Source: Microbacterium allomyrinae
GTDB lineage: Bacteria; Actinomycetota; Actinomycetes; Actinomycetales; Microbacteriaceae
Direction of reading: 5' to 3'
DNA: 64,000 nucleotides
NCBI RefSeq assembly: GCF_020682705.1
Contig: NZ_JAGTTN010000001.1
Coordinates: 372,001 to 436,000 of the forward strand
The stretch's first letter is position 1. The number at the start of each line of letters is the position of its first letter. The notes below the pieces were generated by a model, which saw only the letters and a list, made by a program, of their open reading frames with translations, was not told the origin of the DNA and ran no database searches. The position numbers and the translations under genes were made by a program. Below, piece after piece: positions 16,367 to 26,100 of this stretch.

Positions 16367-16385
16367 TTAGGTAACCCTTGGCTAA
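16367..16385. promoter_or_regulatory. Iron box upstream of the siderophore uptake operon
   Basis: TTAGGTAACCCTTGGCTAA matches the DtxR/IdeR consensus at 13 of 19 positions and keeps the outer TTAG/CTAA dyad. An overlapping dyad GGTTA-GG-TAACC (16365-16376) may form part of the site. It ends 27 bases before the lipoprotein start. Confidence 0.6.
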
Positions 16386-16412
16386 CTCCCTCCCCTGATG
16401 AAAGGCCGCGTC

Positions 16413-17372
16413 ATGCGCGCTCACTCACTCGCGACCGTCGCCCTGCTCGGCGCCTCGGCGCTGCTCCTCACCTCGTGCGCTTCGAGCGCAGGCAGCGCCA
16501 CCACGACCGACACGACCTCCGTCGACACTCCGGCCGGCGTCACCATCGAGATGCCGAACGACCCGCAGGCGGCGCTCGGCTTCTACACGACCGACGTCGA
16601 CATGCTCATCACCCTCGGCATCCCGCTCGCCGGCACGCAGCCGGTGCGCGACGACTTCACCGCCTTCCCCGACTTCTTCCCGCAGGAGGAGCTCGAGGGG
16701 CTCGCGGTATTCGGCAACTTCCCCGAGTTCAACCTGGAGAAGGTCCTCGAGGCCGAGCCCGACTTCATCCTCAACGGGCTCGGATACGAAGAGGACCTCG
16801 ACGCGGACCTGCAGAAGATCGCCCCGACCTACACCTACAACGCGTTCGACGGCGCGGACTGGCGCGACTCGTTCCACCAGGCCGCCATCGACCTGGGTCG
16901 CGAAGCGCAGTGGCAGGCCTGGACCGACGACTACGAGGCCCGCGTCGCCGAGATCCGCGCCGAGCTCGATGCCGCCGGCATCGACCCGGTCGTGGCCGAC
17001 GTGTCGTTCTACGAGGGCGAGGCGGGAACCAGCACATACGGTGTGCCCGCGCTCGTGTTCACCGACCTCGGTCTGCAGGTGTCGCCGATGATGATGGCGG
17101 ATGAGAACGGCCTGCCCGCCGGCGACGGCACGAAGTTCAGCATGGAGCAGCTCGGCCAGCTCGACGCGATCGACGTGATCTTCACCCCGGTCAACGAAGA
17201 CGGCTCCGGCCTCATCAGCGAGGAGGAGGCTCTCACCAGCAACGCGCTGTGGAACCAGCTCGGCTTCGTGCAGAACGGCGAGATCTACGGCTACAACTAC
17301 GAGATGATCTACGGCTCGCCCAGCGGTCAGCGCGCCTTCCTCGAGACCGTCGCGACGGCGCTGCTCGGATGA
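16413..17372 (+). CDS. Iron-siderophore ABC transporter substrate-binding lipoprotein
   Basis: The 319-residue protein starts with a signal peptide and the lipobox LLTSC, so it is anchored outside the membrane by a lipidated Cys. The rest is a FepB/FhuD-type class III binding protein (PDFILNGLGYEEDLDADLQKIAPTYTY; SFYEGEAGTSTYGVPALVF). It delivers ferric siderophore to the permeases encoded downstream. The ATG at 16413 is preferred to one at 16398 because AAAGGC precedes it. The stop overlaps the next start (ATGA). An iron box lies upstream. Confidence 0.9.
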   Translation: MRAHSLATVALLGASALLLTSCASSAGSATTTDTTSVDTPAGVTIEMPNDPQAALGFYTTDVDMLITLGIPLAGTQPVRDDFTAFPDFFPQEELEGLAVFGNFPEFNLEKVLEAEPDFILNGLGYEEDLDADLQKIAPTYTYNAFDGADWRDSFHQAAIDLGREAQWQAWTDDYEARVAEIRAELDAAGIDPVVADVSFYEGEAGTSTYGVPALVFTDLGLQVSPMMMADENGLPAGDGTKFSMEQLGQLDAIDVIFTPVNEDGSGLISEEEALTSNALWNQLGFVQNGEIYGYNYEMIYGSPSGQRAFLETVATALLG

Positions 17373-18259
17373 GCGCCAACCGGATCCACCGGCTCGAAGT
17401 GCTCCGCGTGGAGCGGCTCACTCCGGGGATGATGCGCGTCGTGTTCGGCGGCGAAGGGCTCGAGGGCTTCGAATCCACCGGGGTCGGCGACGAGTACTTC
17501 CGCATCTTCTTCCCGTTCGAGCAGCGTGCCGAGCCGACCCTGCCGTTCGCCACGGAGGACGGCTACTGGGACTACCCGGAGGGCGTCGAGCCTGCTCCGC
17601 TGCGCACCTACACCGTGCGCAAGTGGGATGGGGCGCAGCGCGAGCTCACGATCGACTTCGTCGTGCACGAGGGCGGCATCGCCGCAGCATGGGCGCTCGC
17701 CGCGCAGCCGGGCGACGTCGTGGGCGTGAACACGCCGCGCGGTCTGTACGACCCGCCCGCCGACATCACGTGGCAGCTGCTGGTCGCGGATGCGACGGGA
17801 CTGCCCGCCGCGCTCCGACTCGCGGAGACCGCACCGGGCGGCGTGCGGACCCGCGTGGTCATCGAGGTCTCGTCCGCCGAACACGAGCAGAACGTGGTGC
17901 TGCCGCCCAACGTCGAGCTGCACTGGGTGCACGGCGGGAACGGGCACGGCCCGACCCGCATCGAAGAGATCGTGCGTTCCGCCGAGCTGCCTTCGGGGCC
18001 GGGCTACGTCTGGGTGGCCGGCGAGACCAAGGCGACCCGCGGCATCCGTCGCCTGCTCCGCCACGAGCTCAAACTCGCCGCCGCCGCCTACAAGATCGTC
18101 GGATACTGGACCGAGAACGCCGAGCAGTGGCGGGAGAAGTACGACAACCTGCCCGAGACGGACCGCACCCGCCTGGCGGCGATGTGGGACGACGATGAGC
18201 GCGACGGCGAAGAGATCGAGGACGAGTACGAGGCGGAACTCGAGAAACTGGGCCTCTGA
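17369..18259 (+). CDS. Siderophore-interacting protein (flavin reductase, ViuB-like)
   Basis: The 296-residue protein belongs to the SIP family: an FAD-binding barrel (RLTPGMMRVVFGGEGLEGF; RTYTVRKWD; GIAAAWALAAQPGDVVGV) followed by an NAD(P)H-binding half ending GYVWVAGETKATRGIRRLL and YKIVGYW. These cytoplasmic enzymes reduce Fe3+ in imported siderophores to release iron. Its ATG overlaps the stop of the binding protein by four bases. A short acidic tail (DDDERDGEEIEDEYEAELE) follows the domain. Placement inside the uptake operon supports the role. Confidence 0.92.
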   Translation: MSANRIHRLEVLRVERLTPGMMRVVFGGEGLEGFESTGVGDEYFRIFFPFEQRAEPTLPFATEDGYWDYPEGVEPAPLRTYTVRKWDGAQRELTIDFVVHEGGIAAAWALAAQPGDVVGVNTPRGLYDPPADITWQLLVADATGLPAALRLAETAPGGVRTRVVIEVSSAEHEQNVVLPPNVELHWVHGGNGHGPTRIEEIVRSAELPSGPGYVWVAGETKATRGIRRLLRHELKLAAAAYKIVGYWTENAEQWREKYDNLPETDRTRLAAMWDDDERDGEEIEDEYEAELEKLGL

Positions 18260-18262
18260 CGC

Positions 18263-19288
18263 ATGAGCGCCTCAGTCCTCGAGAAGCCGGCGACGGCCGC
18301 TCCCCCACGCCGGGCGCTGGCCGTGACGCTGCTCGCGGTCGCGCTGGTCCTGGCCTGCATCGCGAGCATCTTCCTGGGGTCCCAGCGCCTCAGCCCGCTC
18401 GAGGTGTGGGAGGGGCTCCTCGGAACCGATCCGCAGTCGGCGCTCATCGTGCGCGACATGCGGATACCCCGCACCGTCATCGCGCTCGGCGTCGGGGCGG
18501 CCCTGGGCATCGCCGGGGCGCTCATCCAGGGATTCAGCCGCAACCCGCTCGCAGACCCGGGGATCCTCGGCGTCAACGCGGGTGCGGGCGCGGGCATCGT
18601 CGCGGGAGTCGCGTTCGCCGGCGCCAGCGGTGCGCTGGAGTACATCTGGTTCGCGTTCACGGGCGCGGCCCTGGCGACGCTGCTGGTCTTCGTGATCGGA
18701 TCCGCCGGTCGTGGCGGTGCCGACCCGCTGCGCATGACGCTGGCGGGCGTCGCGCTCGGCGCTGTGCTCGCGGGGATCACCGGGGGAATCTCGCTCCTTC
18801 GCCCCCAGGTGTTCAACGAGATGCGCACGTGGGCCGCCGGCTCGCTCCAGGCGCTCACCTCCGACGTCAACACGGTGCTCCCCTTCATCGTCGTCGGTCT
18901 CGCCATCGCCTTCGCCCTCGGCCCGAGCATGAACGCGCTCGCCCTCGGCGACGACCTCGCCACGGCACTGGGCTCGCACGTGATGCGCACACGCATCCTG
19001 TCGATCGTGGCCGTCACGCTGCTGTGCGGCGCCGCCACCGCAGCGGCGGGACCGATCGGCTTCATCGGCCTGATGGTTCCCCATGCGGTGCGCTGGCTCG
19101 TCGGTCCGCACCAGGTGTGGATCCTCGTCGGCACCGTGCTGGGTGCACCGCTGCTGCTGATCGTCTCCGACATCGTCGCCCGGCTCATCCTGCCCACCGG
19201 CGAACTCTCCGTCGGACTCGTCACCGCCTTCATCGGCGCTCCCGTCCTCATCGCACTCGTGCGCCGACGAAAGGCCAGCGGGCTGTGA
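18263..19288 (+). CDS. FecCD-family iron-siderophore permease 1
   Basis: The 341-residue protein is one of two multi-helix (about ten) permease subunits of a type II ABC importer. It shows family segments such as RIPRTVIALGVGAALGIAGA, IQGFSRNPLADPGILGVNAGA and GPIGFIGLMVPHAVRWLVG. It pairs with the next gene to form the channel. It starts three bases after the SIP gene and ends in a GTGA overlap with permease 2, so translation is coupled through the operon. Confidence 0.93.
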   Translation: MSASVLEKPATAAPPRRALAVTLLAVALVLACIASIFLGSQRLSPLEVWEGLLGTDPQSALIVRDMRIPRTVIALGVGAALGIAGALIQGFSRNPLADPGILGVNAGAGAGIVAGVAFAGASGALEYIWFAFTGAALATLLVFVIGSAGRGGADPLRMTLAGVALGAVLAGITGGISLLRPQVFNEMRTWAAGSLQALTSDVNTVLPFIVVGLAIAFALGPSMNALALGDDLATALGSHVMRTRILSIVAVTLLCGAATAAAGPIGFIGLMVPHAVRWLVGPHQVWILVGTVLGAPLLLIVSDIVARLILPTGELSVGLVTAFIGAPVLIALVRRRKASGL

Positions 19289-20331
19289 CCGCCACGATCC
19301 ACGGCCCGCGCGTGTTCGCGATCGAACGCGGCCCGTTCACCCGCCGGATCCGGCTGCGGGGAGTCGTGGCCACCGTGGCGATCGTGCTGCTGGCGCTGTG
19401 TCTCGGCATCCTGGCGCTGTGCCTCGGCGACTTCTTCGTCGCTCCCTCGGATGTGATCGCCGCGCTCGTCGGCGTCGGCACACCGAAGAACACCCTCGTC
19501 GTCGTGGAGTGGCGGCTGCCCCGCGTGCTGCTCGCGCTCGTCTTCGGTGCGGCGCTCGGCGCCGCCGGCGCCATCTTCCAATCGCTGACCCGCAACCCGC
19601 TCGGCAGCCCCGACATCATCGGATTCGACGCCGGGGCCTACACCGGCGCGCTGCTGATCATGACCGCCGGAGCCTCCGGCTTCGTGAGCACGGCGATCGG
19701 CTCGTTCCTCGGCGGGCTCGCGGCCGCCGTGATCGTCTACCTCCTGGCATGGCGAGGCGGGTTCCAAGGCTTCCGGCTCATCATCGTGGGCATCGGCGTC
19801 AGCGCGATGCTCGCCTCGGTCAACACCTGGCTCATCCTCAATGCCGACCTCTACGTCGCCATGATGGCCTCCGCGTGGGGCATGGGATCCCTCAACGGAC
19901 TGGGCTGGGAGCAGGTCGGCCCGTCGCTGCTCTTCCTCGCGCCACTCGCCGTGGCGTGTGCCGTGCTCGCCGACAGGATGCATCTGCTCGAACTCGGCGA
20001 CGACACGGCCACGGCGCTCGGTGTGCGCACCGGAGTGGTCCGCATCCTGCTGGTCCTCGTCGGCGTCGGGCTCACCGCCGTCGTCATCGCGCTCTGCGGA
20101 CCGATCGCCTTCATCGCCCTGGCAGCCCCGCAGATCGGCCGTCGCATCACCGGCAGCGCCGGTGTCACGCTCACCGGGTCCGCCGCCGTCGGCGCCGCAC
20201 TCCTCGTCGGCAGCGACGTGATCGCACAACGCCTGTTCGCGCCCACTCAGCTGCCGGTGGGTCTGGTGACCGTCGCCCTCGGCGGCGGCTACCTCGTCTG
20301 GCTCCTGATCCACGAAGCGAGAAAAGCATGA
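19285..20331 (+). CDS. FecCD-family iron-siderophore permease 2
   Basis: The 348-residue second permease carries RLPRVLLALVFGAALGAAGA, FQSLTRNPLGSPDIIGFDAGA and CGPIAFIALAAPQIGRRITG, the same landmarks as its partner. The GTG start shares bases with the previous stop (GTGA) and its own stop overlaps the ATPase start (ATGA). An extended N-terminal tail of about 25 residues precedes the first helix. Works with the 18263-19288 product in the membrane. Confidence 0.93.
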   Translation: MTATIHGPRVFAIERGPFTRRIRLRGVVATVAIVLLALCLGILALCLGDFFVAPSDVIAALVGVGTPKNTLVVVEWRLPRVLLALVFGAALGAAGAIFQSLTRNPLGSPDIIGFDAGAYTGALLIMTAGASGFVSTAIGSFLGGLAAAVIVYLLAWRGGFQGFRLIIVGIGVSAMLASVNTWLILNADLYVAMMASAWGMGSLNGLGWEQVGPSLLFLAPLAVACAVLADRMHLLELGDDTATALGVRTGVVRILLVLVGVGLTAVVIALCGPIAFIALAAPQIGRRITGSAGVTLTGSAAVGAALLVGSDVIAQRLFAPTQLPVGLVTVALGGGYLVWLLIHEARKA

Positions 20332-21140
20332 CCGATACGACGACGCACCATGCCACGACGGATGCCGACAACACGACACTCGCCGCGCGCAATGTCACCC
20401 TCGCCTACGACAAGGCGGTGATCGCCGAGAACCTGAGCGTCGAGATCGAGGCGGGATCGTTCACGGCCATCGTCGGACCGAACGCCTGCGGCAAGTCGAC
20501 GCTGCTGCGCGCGATGGCGCGACTGCTCAAGCCGGTCGAGGGCACCATGATCCTCGACGGCAGGGCGATCAGCGACTATCCGTCGAAAGAGGTGGCGCGC
20601 CGGCTCGGTCTGCTTCCGCAGACGTCGATCGCGCCCGACGGCATCCGCGTCACCGACCTGGTCGGTCGGGGCCGGCATCCGCATCAGACGCTCCTGCGGC
20701 AGTGGTCGCGAACCGATCGCGACGCGGTCGACGCCGCGCTCGAGGCCACGGGCACGCAGGAGCTCGCGAGTCGCCTCGTCGACGAACTGTCCGGCGGCCA
20801 GCGGCAGCGCGTGTGGATCGCGATGCTGTTGGCGCAGGAGAGCCCGATCATGCTGCTCGACGAGCCCACGACCTTTCTCGACATCTCGCACCAGTACGAC
20901 CTGCTGAAGCTGTTCCGCGCCCTCAGGGACGAGGGGCGCACGGTCGTGACCGTGCTCCACGACCTCAACCAGGCGGCACGATTCGCTGACCGGATCGTCA
21001 TGATGCGGGACGGCCACGTCGTGGCGTCGGGAGCACCGGCCGACATCGTCACGGCCGAGAGCGTAGAGAGCGTGTTCGGGCTGTCGTGCTCGGTGATTCC
21101 CGACCCGCACTTCGGCACTCCGATGATCGTGCCGTACTGA
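20328..21140 (+). CDS. Iron-siderophore ABC transporter ATPase (FecE/FepC-like)
   Basis: The 270-residue ATPase powers the importer. Walker A GPNACGKST is at 50-58, [15 protein letters not shown] near 153, Walker B IMLLDEPTTFLD near 175, and the switch His in TVLHDLNQAA. The first 20 residues are a Thr/His/Asp-rich extension. It closes the five-gene uptake operon. The last codons and 58 bases around them are tandemly duplicated after the stop (21110-21225). Confidence 0.93.
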   Translation: MTDTTTHHATTDADNTTLAARNVTLAYDKAVIAENLSVEIEAGSFTAIVGPNACGKSTLLRAMARLLKPVEGTMILDGRAISDYPSKEVARRLGLLPQTSIAPDGIRVTDLVGRGRHPHQTLLRQWSRTDRDAVDAALEATGTQELASRLVDELSGGQRQRVWIAMLLAQESPIMLLDEPTTFLDISHQYDLLKLFRALRDEGRTVVTVLHDLNQAARFADRIVMMRDGHVVASGAPADIVTAESVESVFGLSCSVIPDPHFGTPMIVPY

Positions 21141-21225
21141 CGGGTCTCCCGTGTGGTCCGGCCGGCCCTTCGGCAGGCGCATGATCGTGCCGTACTGAGC
21201 CGGTCCCACGTGGTCCGGCCGGGCA
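21110..21225. repeat. 58-base tandem duplication at the ATPase gene end
   Basis: Unit 1 (21110-21167) contains the last codons and stop of the ATPase gene. Unit 2 (21168-21225) repeats it with some changes, including ATGATCGTGCCGTACTGA at 21123-21140 and 21181-21198 and TGGTCCGGCCGG in both. The second copy is untranslated. Confidence 0.85.
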
Positions 21226-21271
21226 GCGACGCGATCGCCGGAGCGGTGACCCGCCGCGCCGAGCGGTGCGA

Positions 21272-22234
21272 TCAGCCCGGGCGCACCTCGACCACGACTT
21301 TGCCGAGGGCGCGGCCCTCGCCATGGTGCTCGAGCGCGGCGGCCACCTCGTCGAGCGCGAACCGGCTGTCGATGTGGATCTTCACGTCGCCGGCGATGAT
21401 CCGCTCGGTCAGCGGCGAGAAGTGCTCCGGTCCCTCGTGGATCACGAGAAGCTGCAGGCGCCGGCCCGACAGCGGGCCGATGACGGAGCCGACCGTGAGC
21501 AGCCGCAGGATCGTCCGCGCCGTTCCCCCGACCATGAAGTAGCGGCCACCGGGCGAGAGCGCCCGACGATATGCGAACACCGAACGGTGCGCGACGAAGT
21601 CGATGATGAGGTCGTAGGGCCCTGTGCGTGTGAAGTCCTGCGTGCGGTAGTCGAGCACCTCGTCGGCGCCGAGCTCGCGCAGAAAGCCGAGCTTGCCGGC
21701 ATTGTCGACCGCCGTCACATGAAGGCCCGCCGCTTTGGCGAGCTGCAGCGTGAACATGCCCGAGCCTCCGCCGGCGCCGTTGATCAGCATCCGCTCGCCT
21801 GCTCGCCCGCGCGCGAGGGCCTGCAGCGCGATCGCACCCGCCTGCGGGATCGTGGATGCCTCGGCGAAGGTGATGCCGCCAGGTTTGACGGCGAGCGCCG
21901 ACTCGGGAGCGACGGCGAACTCGGCGAACCCGCCCTTGAGCAGGAGGTTGTCGCCGTACACCTCGTCGCCCACGCGCAAGCGCTCGACTCCCCCGCCCAC
22001 TGCCGCGACTCGTCCGGCGATATCGGAGCCGAGAGTGTGGCGGCGCGGGCGACGCAGGCCGCCGCTGGCGCGGGCGTACGCGGGGGTGCCGCGCAGGGCT
22101 TCCCAATCGCTCAGATTGACGGATGTCGCCACCACCTCGACGAGCACCTCGCCCGGCCTCGGTGCCGGCACGGGGACGTCTTCGATCCGCAGCTGGTCGG
22201 TCGAGCCATATCTGTCGTACACGACGGCTCTCAT
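21272..22234 (-). CDS. NAD(P)-dependent alcohol dehydrogenase / quinone reductase (MDR family)
   Basis: The 320-residue protein belongs to the medium-chain dehydrogenase/reductase superfamily. The N-terminal GroES-like domain (MRAVVYDRYGSTDQLRIEDV; GSDIAGRVAAVG) is followed by a Rossmann domain with INGAGGGSGMFTLQLAKAAG. The zinc-ligand residues of alcohol dehydrogenases are missing, which fits the quinone oxidoreductase branch. The ATG at 22234 begins the conserved domain; longer readings add about 50 residues without family similarity. It converges on the iron operon but has no evident link to it. Confidence 0.85.
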   Translation of the reverse strand: MRAVVYDRYGSTDQLRIEDVPVPAPRPGEVLVEVVATSVNLSDWEALRGTPAYARASGGLRRPRRHTLGSDIAGRVAAVGGGVERLRVGDEVYGDNLLLKGGFAEFAVAPESALAVKPGGITFAEASTIPQAGAIALQALARGRAGERMLINGAGGGSGMFTLQLAKAAGLHVTAVDNAGKLGFLRELGADEVLDYRTQDFTRTGPYDLIIDFVAHRSVFAYRRALSPGGRYFMVGGTARTILRLLTVGSVIGPLSGRRLQLLVIHEGPEHFSPLTERIIAGDVKIHIDSRFALDEVAAALEHHGEGRALGKVVVEVRPG

Positions 22235-22444
22235 CGGACCAGTGTGGAGCATCCGATCCCCCGCGTCGATCACCGAAGGCATTCGGCCGGCGGTGCGGCA
22301 GATGGTGGGGTCTTCTCGTCGGGGACTATGCCGAGACCGAAAGCGAATCACTCCCTGCGGGTGATGCCGCACCGCCCCGCGAGGCGCCATCCTCAGTCAG
22401 GCGGAAGATGCTCTTGCGCCTGACGAACGACGAGGACAGACCAG

Positions 22445-22903
22445 ATGAATGAGCATGAACTCTCCGAGTTGGGGCCAGTCGACTTCCTGGTGATCGAGTT
22501 TCCCGCGGGGCAGCAGAACTTCAGCGGCGAGATCGTTGAGGAGCTGATCCGCCTTGTGGATGCGGGGACGATCCGGGTGATCGACGCGATCATTCTGACC
22601 AAGGACGACGACGGGGTCATCGACGCTGCCGAACTCTCGGACACGACTGATCTCGGGGCTCTTGTCGAGATCGAGGCGGAACTCGCCGAGTTGCTCGCGG
22701 CCGACGATGTCGCGCAGCTTGCGAACGCGATGGATCCGGGAAGCGTCGCCGGTGTCCTCGTCTACGAGAATCTCTGGGCGGCACCGTTCGCCTCCGCTGC
22801 GCGGCGAGCAGGCGGTCAGCTGATCGCCAACGGTCGCATTCCCATCCAAGCGATCGTCGCGTCACTCGCGGCGGACGCCGAACTCGAAACCACAGGAGCC
22901 TGA
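22445..22903 (+). CDS. DUF6325 family protein
   Basis: The 152-residue acidic protein matches the actinobacterial DUF6325 family, seen in GPVDFLVIEFPAGQQNF, RLVDAGTIRVIDAIILTKD and GVLVYENLWAAPFASA. Function is unknown; members often stand beside small SHOCT or glycine-rich membrane proteins. The stop is followed directly by a second small gene with its own AGGAG. The sequence looks soluble, with several acidic helices. Confidence 0.85.
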   Translation: MNEHELSELGPVDFLVIEFPAGQQNFSGEIVEELIRLVDAGTIRVIDAIILTKDDDGVIDAAELSDTTDLGALVEIEAELAELLAADDVAQLANAMDPGSVAGVLVYENLWAAPFASAARRAGGQLIANGRIPIQAIVASLAADAELETTGA

Positions 22904-22904
22904 G

Positions 22905-23066
22905 ATGCCGCTGAGACCAGCACGAATCGGACGAGTCGGCGTCATCGGGGCGCCGGTCGCGAAGGCCGCCGTCGTCGCCTCGGCCGTCGGCCCCGGCCCC
23001 TCCCCCGTTGCCAAGGCGGCCGTCGTGGGCGCCGTGGTCACTCCCGGCAGGCGCCGTCGAATCTAG
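22905..23066 (+). CDS. 53-residue repeat protein downstream of DUF6325
   Basis: The frame starts with ATG two bases after the DUF6325 stop codon region and has CAGGAGCC upstream. It encodes 53 residues with two copies of a PVAKAAVV block (about 17-24 and 33-40) and basic ends (RPARIGR; GRRRRI), so it may be a small membrane-associated helical hairpin. I know of no function. Tight spacing and the ribosome site suggest that it is real and co-transcribed with DUF6325. Confidence 0.65.
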   Translation: MPLRPARIGRVGVIGAPVAKAAVVASAVGPGPSPVAKAAVVGAVVTPGRRRRI

Positions 23067-23108
23067 CGGCCTCGGCCTCGGCCTCCGCGTCCTCCGTGTC
23101 GGCGTCGA

Positions 23109-26100
23109 TCACCGGAAATCCCTCGCCCGGTGCTCCACGCCCACGCGGAGGTCCTCGAAGCGATCGGCGATGAGGTTGGTGACGCCCTCGATCGAGCGCT
23201 CCAGCATCCCCCTCACGATCAGCGCCGGACTGTCGCGCACGACGCGGCGATAGCGGTTCCACACCCCCACCGAGCAGACGACGTTCACCAGACCGTGCTC
23301 GTCCTCGAGGTTGAGGAAGGTGACCCCGGATGCCGTGGCCGGCCGCTGCCGGTGAGTCACGAGCCCTGCGACCTCGATGCGGCGTCCGATCTCGTGGGTG
23401 CGCAGCTCGCTCGAAGTGAGGACGCCGCGTGCATCGAGTCCGGAGCGGTAGTGCGTCATGGGGTGATCGTCGGTCGAGACCCCGGTGGCCCACAGGTCGG
23501 CGGCGAGCACCTCGTAGCTGGTGGGGTCGGTGAACAGCGGCGGCTGCACCGCGATGAGGGAGTCCGGCAGGAACTCCGGCCGGTCCTGCGCGGCCGAGCC
23601 GGCCAGCCAGATCGCCTCACGTCGGCTGTGCCCGAGACTCTCGAACGCCCCCGCCGTCGCGAGGGATTCGAGCTGCGCGGCGGTGATGCTCGTTCGCCGC
23701 ACGAGATCGCGAAGGCTCTGGAAGGGTCCCTCGGCCTCACGTGCGGCGACGATGCGCTGCGCGACAGCCGCACCGACCCCTTTGACTCCGGCAAGGCCGA
23801 GCCGCACCGAGAAGCCTCCGTCGCGGCGATGGTCGGCGGACTCGTCGGGCGCATCGATGTCGAACGTCCCCACCGGCGGCTGGATGCGGTGGGTGCAGGA
23901 GTCCATACCGGTGGGCCCGGGGCCATCGACCGGCTCGAGCACCGCCTCCACCCCTGACAGATGCAGGTCGGGGCGGTGCACCTCGACGCCGTGGCGGCGG
24001 GCGTCCGCCACGAGGGTCGCGGGCGAGTAGAAGCCCATCGGCTGCGCGCGCAGCAGCCCCGCGAGGAACGCGGCCGGATAGTGCAGCTTGATCCACGAGC
24101 TCGCGTACACGAGCAGCGCGAACGACAGCGAATGCGACTCGGCGAACCCGAAGTTCGCGAACGCCTGGATCTTCGCGTAGATCGCGTCGGCGTCTTCTCC
24201 CACGAGATCGTTCGACGCCATCCCCGCGTAGAGCTTCTCCTTCAGCGACTCGATGCGCTCGATGCCACGCTTGGATCCCATCGCCCGGCGCAGCAGATCG
24301 GCGTCCTCGCCGCTGAGTCCGCCGACGGCCATGCCCATCTGCATGAGCTGCTCCTGGAACACCGGGATGCCGAGAGTGCGCTCGAGCACCGGCTTCAGCT
24401 TGGGATGCGGGTAGGTCACCGTCTCTTTCCCGAGCTTGCGCCGCACGAACGGGTGCACCGCTCCTCCCTGGATGGGACCGGGCCGGATGAGGGCGATCTC
24501 GACCACGAGGTCGTAGTACTCGCGCGGCCGCAGGCGCGGCAGCAGCCCCATCTGCGCACGCGACTCCACCTGGAACACGCCGATCGCATCTGCACGGCAC
24601 AGCATGTCGTAGACCGCCTTCTCCTCCTTCGGGATCGTCGACAGCTCCCACTCCTCCCCGGTGGCTGCCCGCACCATGTCGAAGCTGTACTGCAGGGCGG
24701 CCAGCATCCCGAGTCCCAGCAGATCGAACTTGACGAGCCCCATCCATGCGGCGTCGTCCTTGTCCCACTGGATCACCGTGCGGTTCTCCATGCGCGCGTG
24801 CTCGATCGGCACGACCTCGCCCACGGGCCGGTCGGTCAGCACCATCCCGCCGGAGTGGATGCCGAGATGCCGCGGCGCTTTCAGCAGCTCGGACGCGAAC
24901 TCGAGCACCTGATCGGGGATGTCGTGACCGGCCCCCGTCTCGAGGAGCGCCCCCCACCCCTCCACCTGCTTCGACCACGCATCCTGCTGACCCGGAGAGT
25001 ACCCGAGCGCCTTCGCCATGTCGCGGATCGCGTTCTTGGGGCGGTACTGGATGACGTTCGCCACCTGGGCCGCCCGCTCGCGCCCGTACTCCCCGTAGAC
25101 CCACTGGATGATCTCTTCGCGCCGGTCGGAGTCGAAGTCCACGTCGATGTCGGGCTCTTCGTCGCGCATGCTCGACAGGAACCTCTCGAAGGGCAGGTTG
25201 TATCTGATCGCGTCGACCGCGGTGATCCCCAGCAGATAGCAGACCGCACTGCTGGCCGCCGACCCACGCCCTTGGCACAGGATGCCGCGGCGCCGCGCCT
25301 CTTGCACGATGCCGTGCACGATCAGGAAGTAGCCCGGAAAGTCCTTCGCCTCGATGACCCCGAGTTCTTTCTCGATGCGATCGCGGTCGTTCTGCGTCAG
25401 ATCGGGATACCTGTGGGGCACCGCCTCCCACACCAGCTGCCGCAGCCACGACATCGGCGTGTGTCCCTCGGGCACCTTCTGCTTCGGCAGCGCGGGCTTC
25501 GCGCGCCGCAGCGGAAAGGCGAGCTGGTCCGCCAGCGCGACGGTGCGGGCCACGGCATCGGGATACCGCACGAATCTCTCCGCCATCTCGGCGCCCGACC
25601 GCAGGTGCGCGCCGGCGTGCGACGGCAGCCATCCGTCGAGTTCGTCCAGACCCCGGTTCGCGCGCACCGCGGCGACCGCCGCCGCGAGCAGCTGCCGCTC
25701 GGGCACCGCATAGTGCACGTTGTTCGTGGCGAGAAGAGGCAGCCGCCGCTCGCGCGCGAGCTCTGCCAGCACCGCGTTGTCGCGGGTGTCGAGAGGGTTG
25801 CCGTGGTCGATGAGCTCGACGTGCACGGCGTCTCGCCCGAACAGCGCGACCAGCCGGTCGAGCTCTCGGGCCGCGGCATCCGCCCCCGCCGTTCCCGGCG
25901 CAGACGCGAGCGCCCGGCGCACCGCGCCCTTGCGGCACCCGGTGAGGATCGCCCATTCGCCCCCGGCCTGGGCCGCGAGCTCGTCGAGATCGTAGGCCGG
26001 ACGCCCCTTCTCGGCGCCCTGCAGCTGCGCGTGCGTGATGGCGCCCGCGAGCCGGTGGTACCCCTCTTCGCCGCGCGCGAGGACGAGCAGGTGCGCTCCG

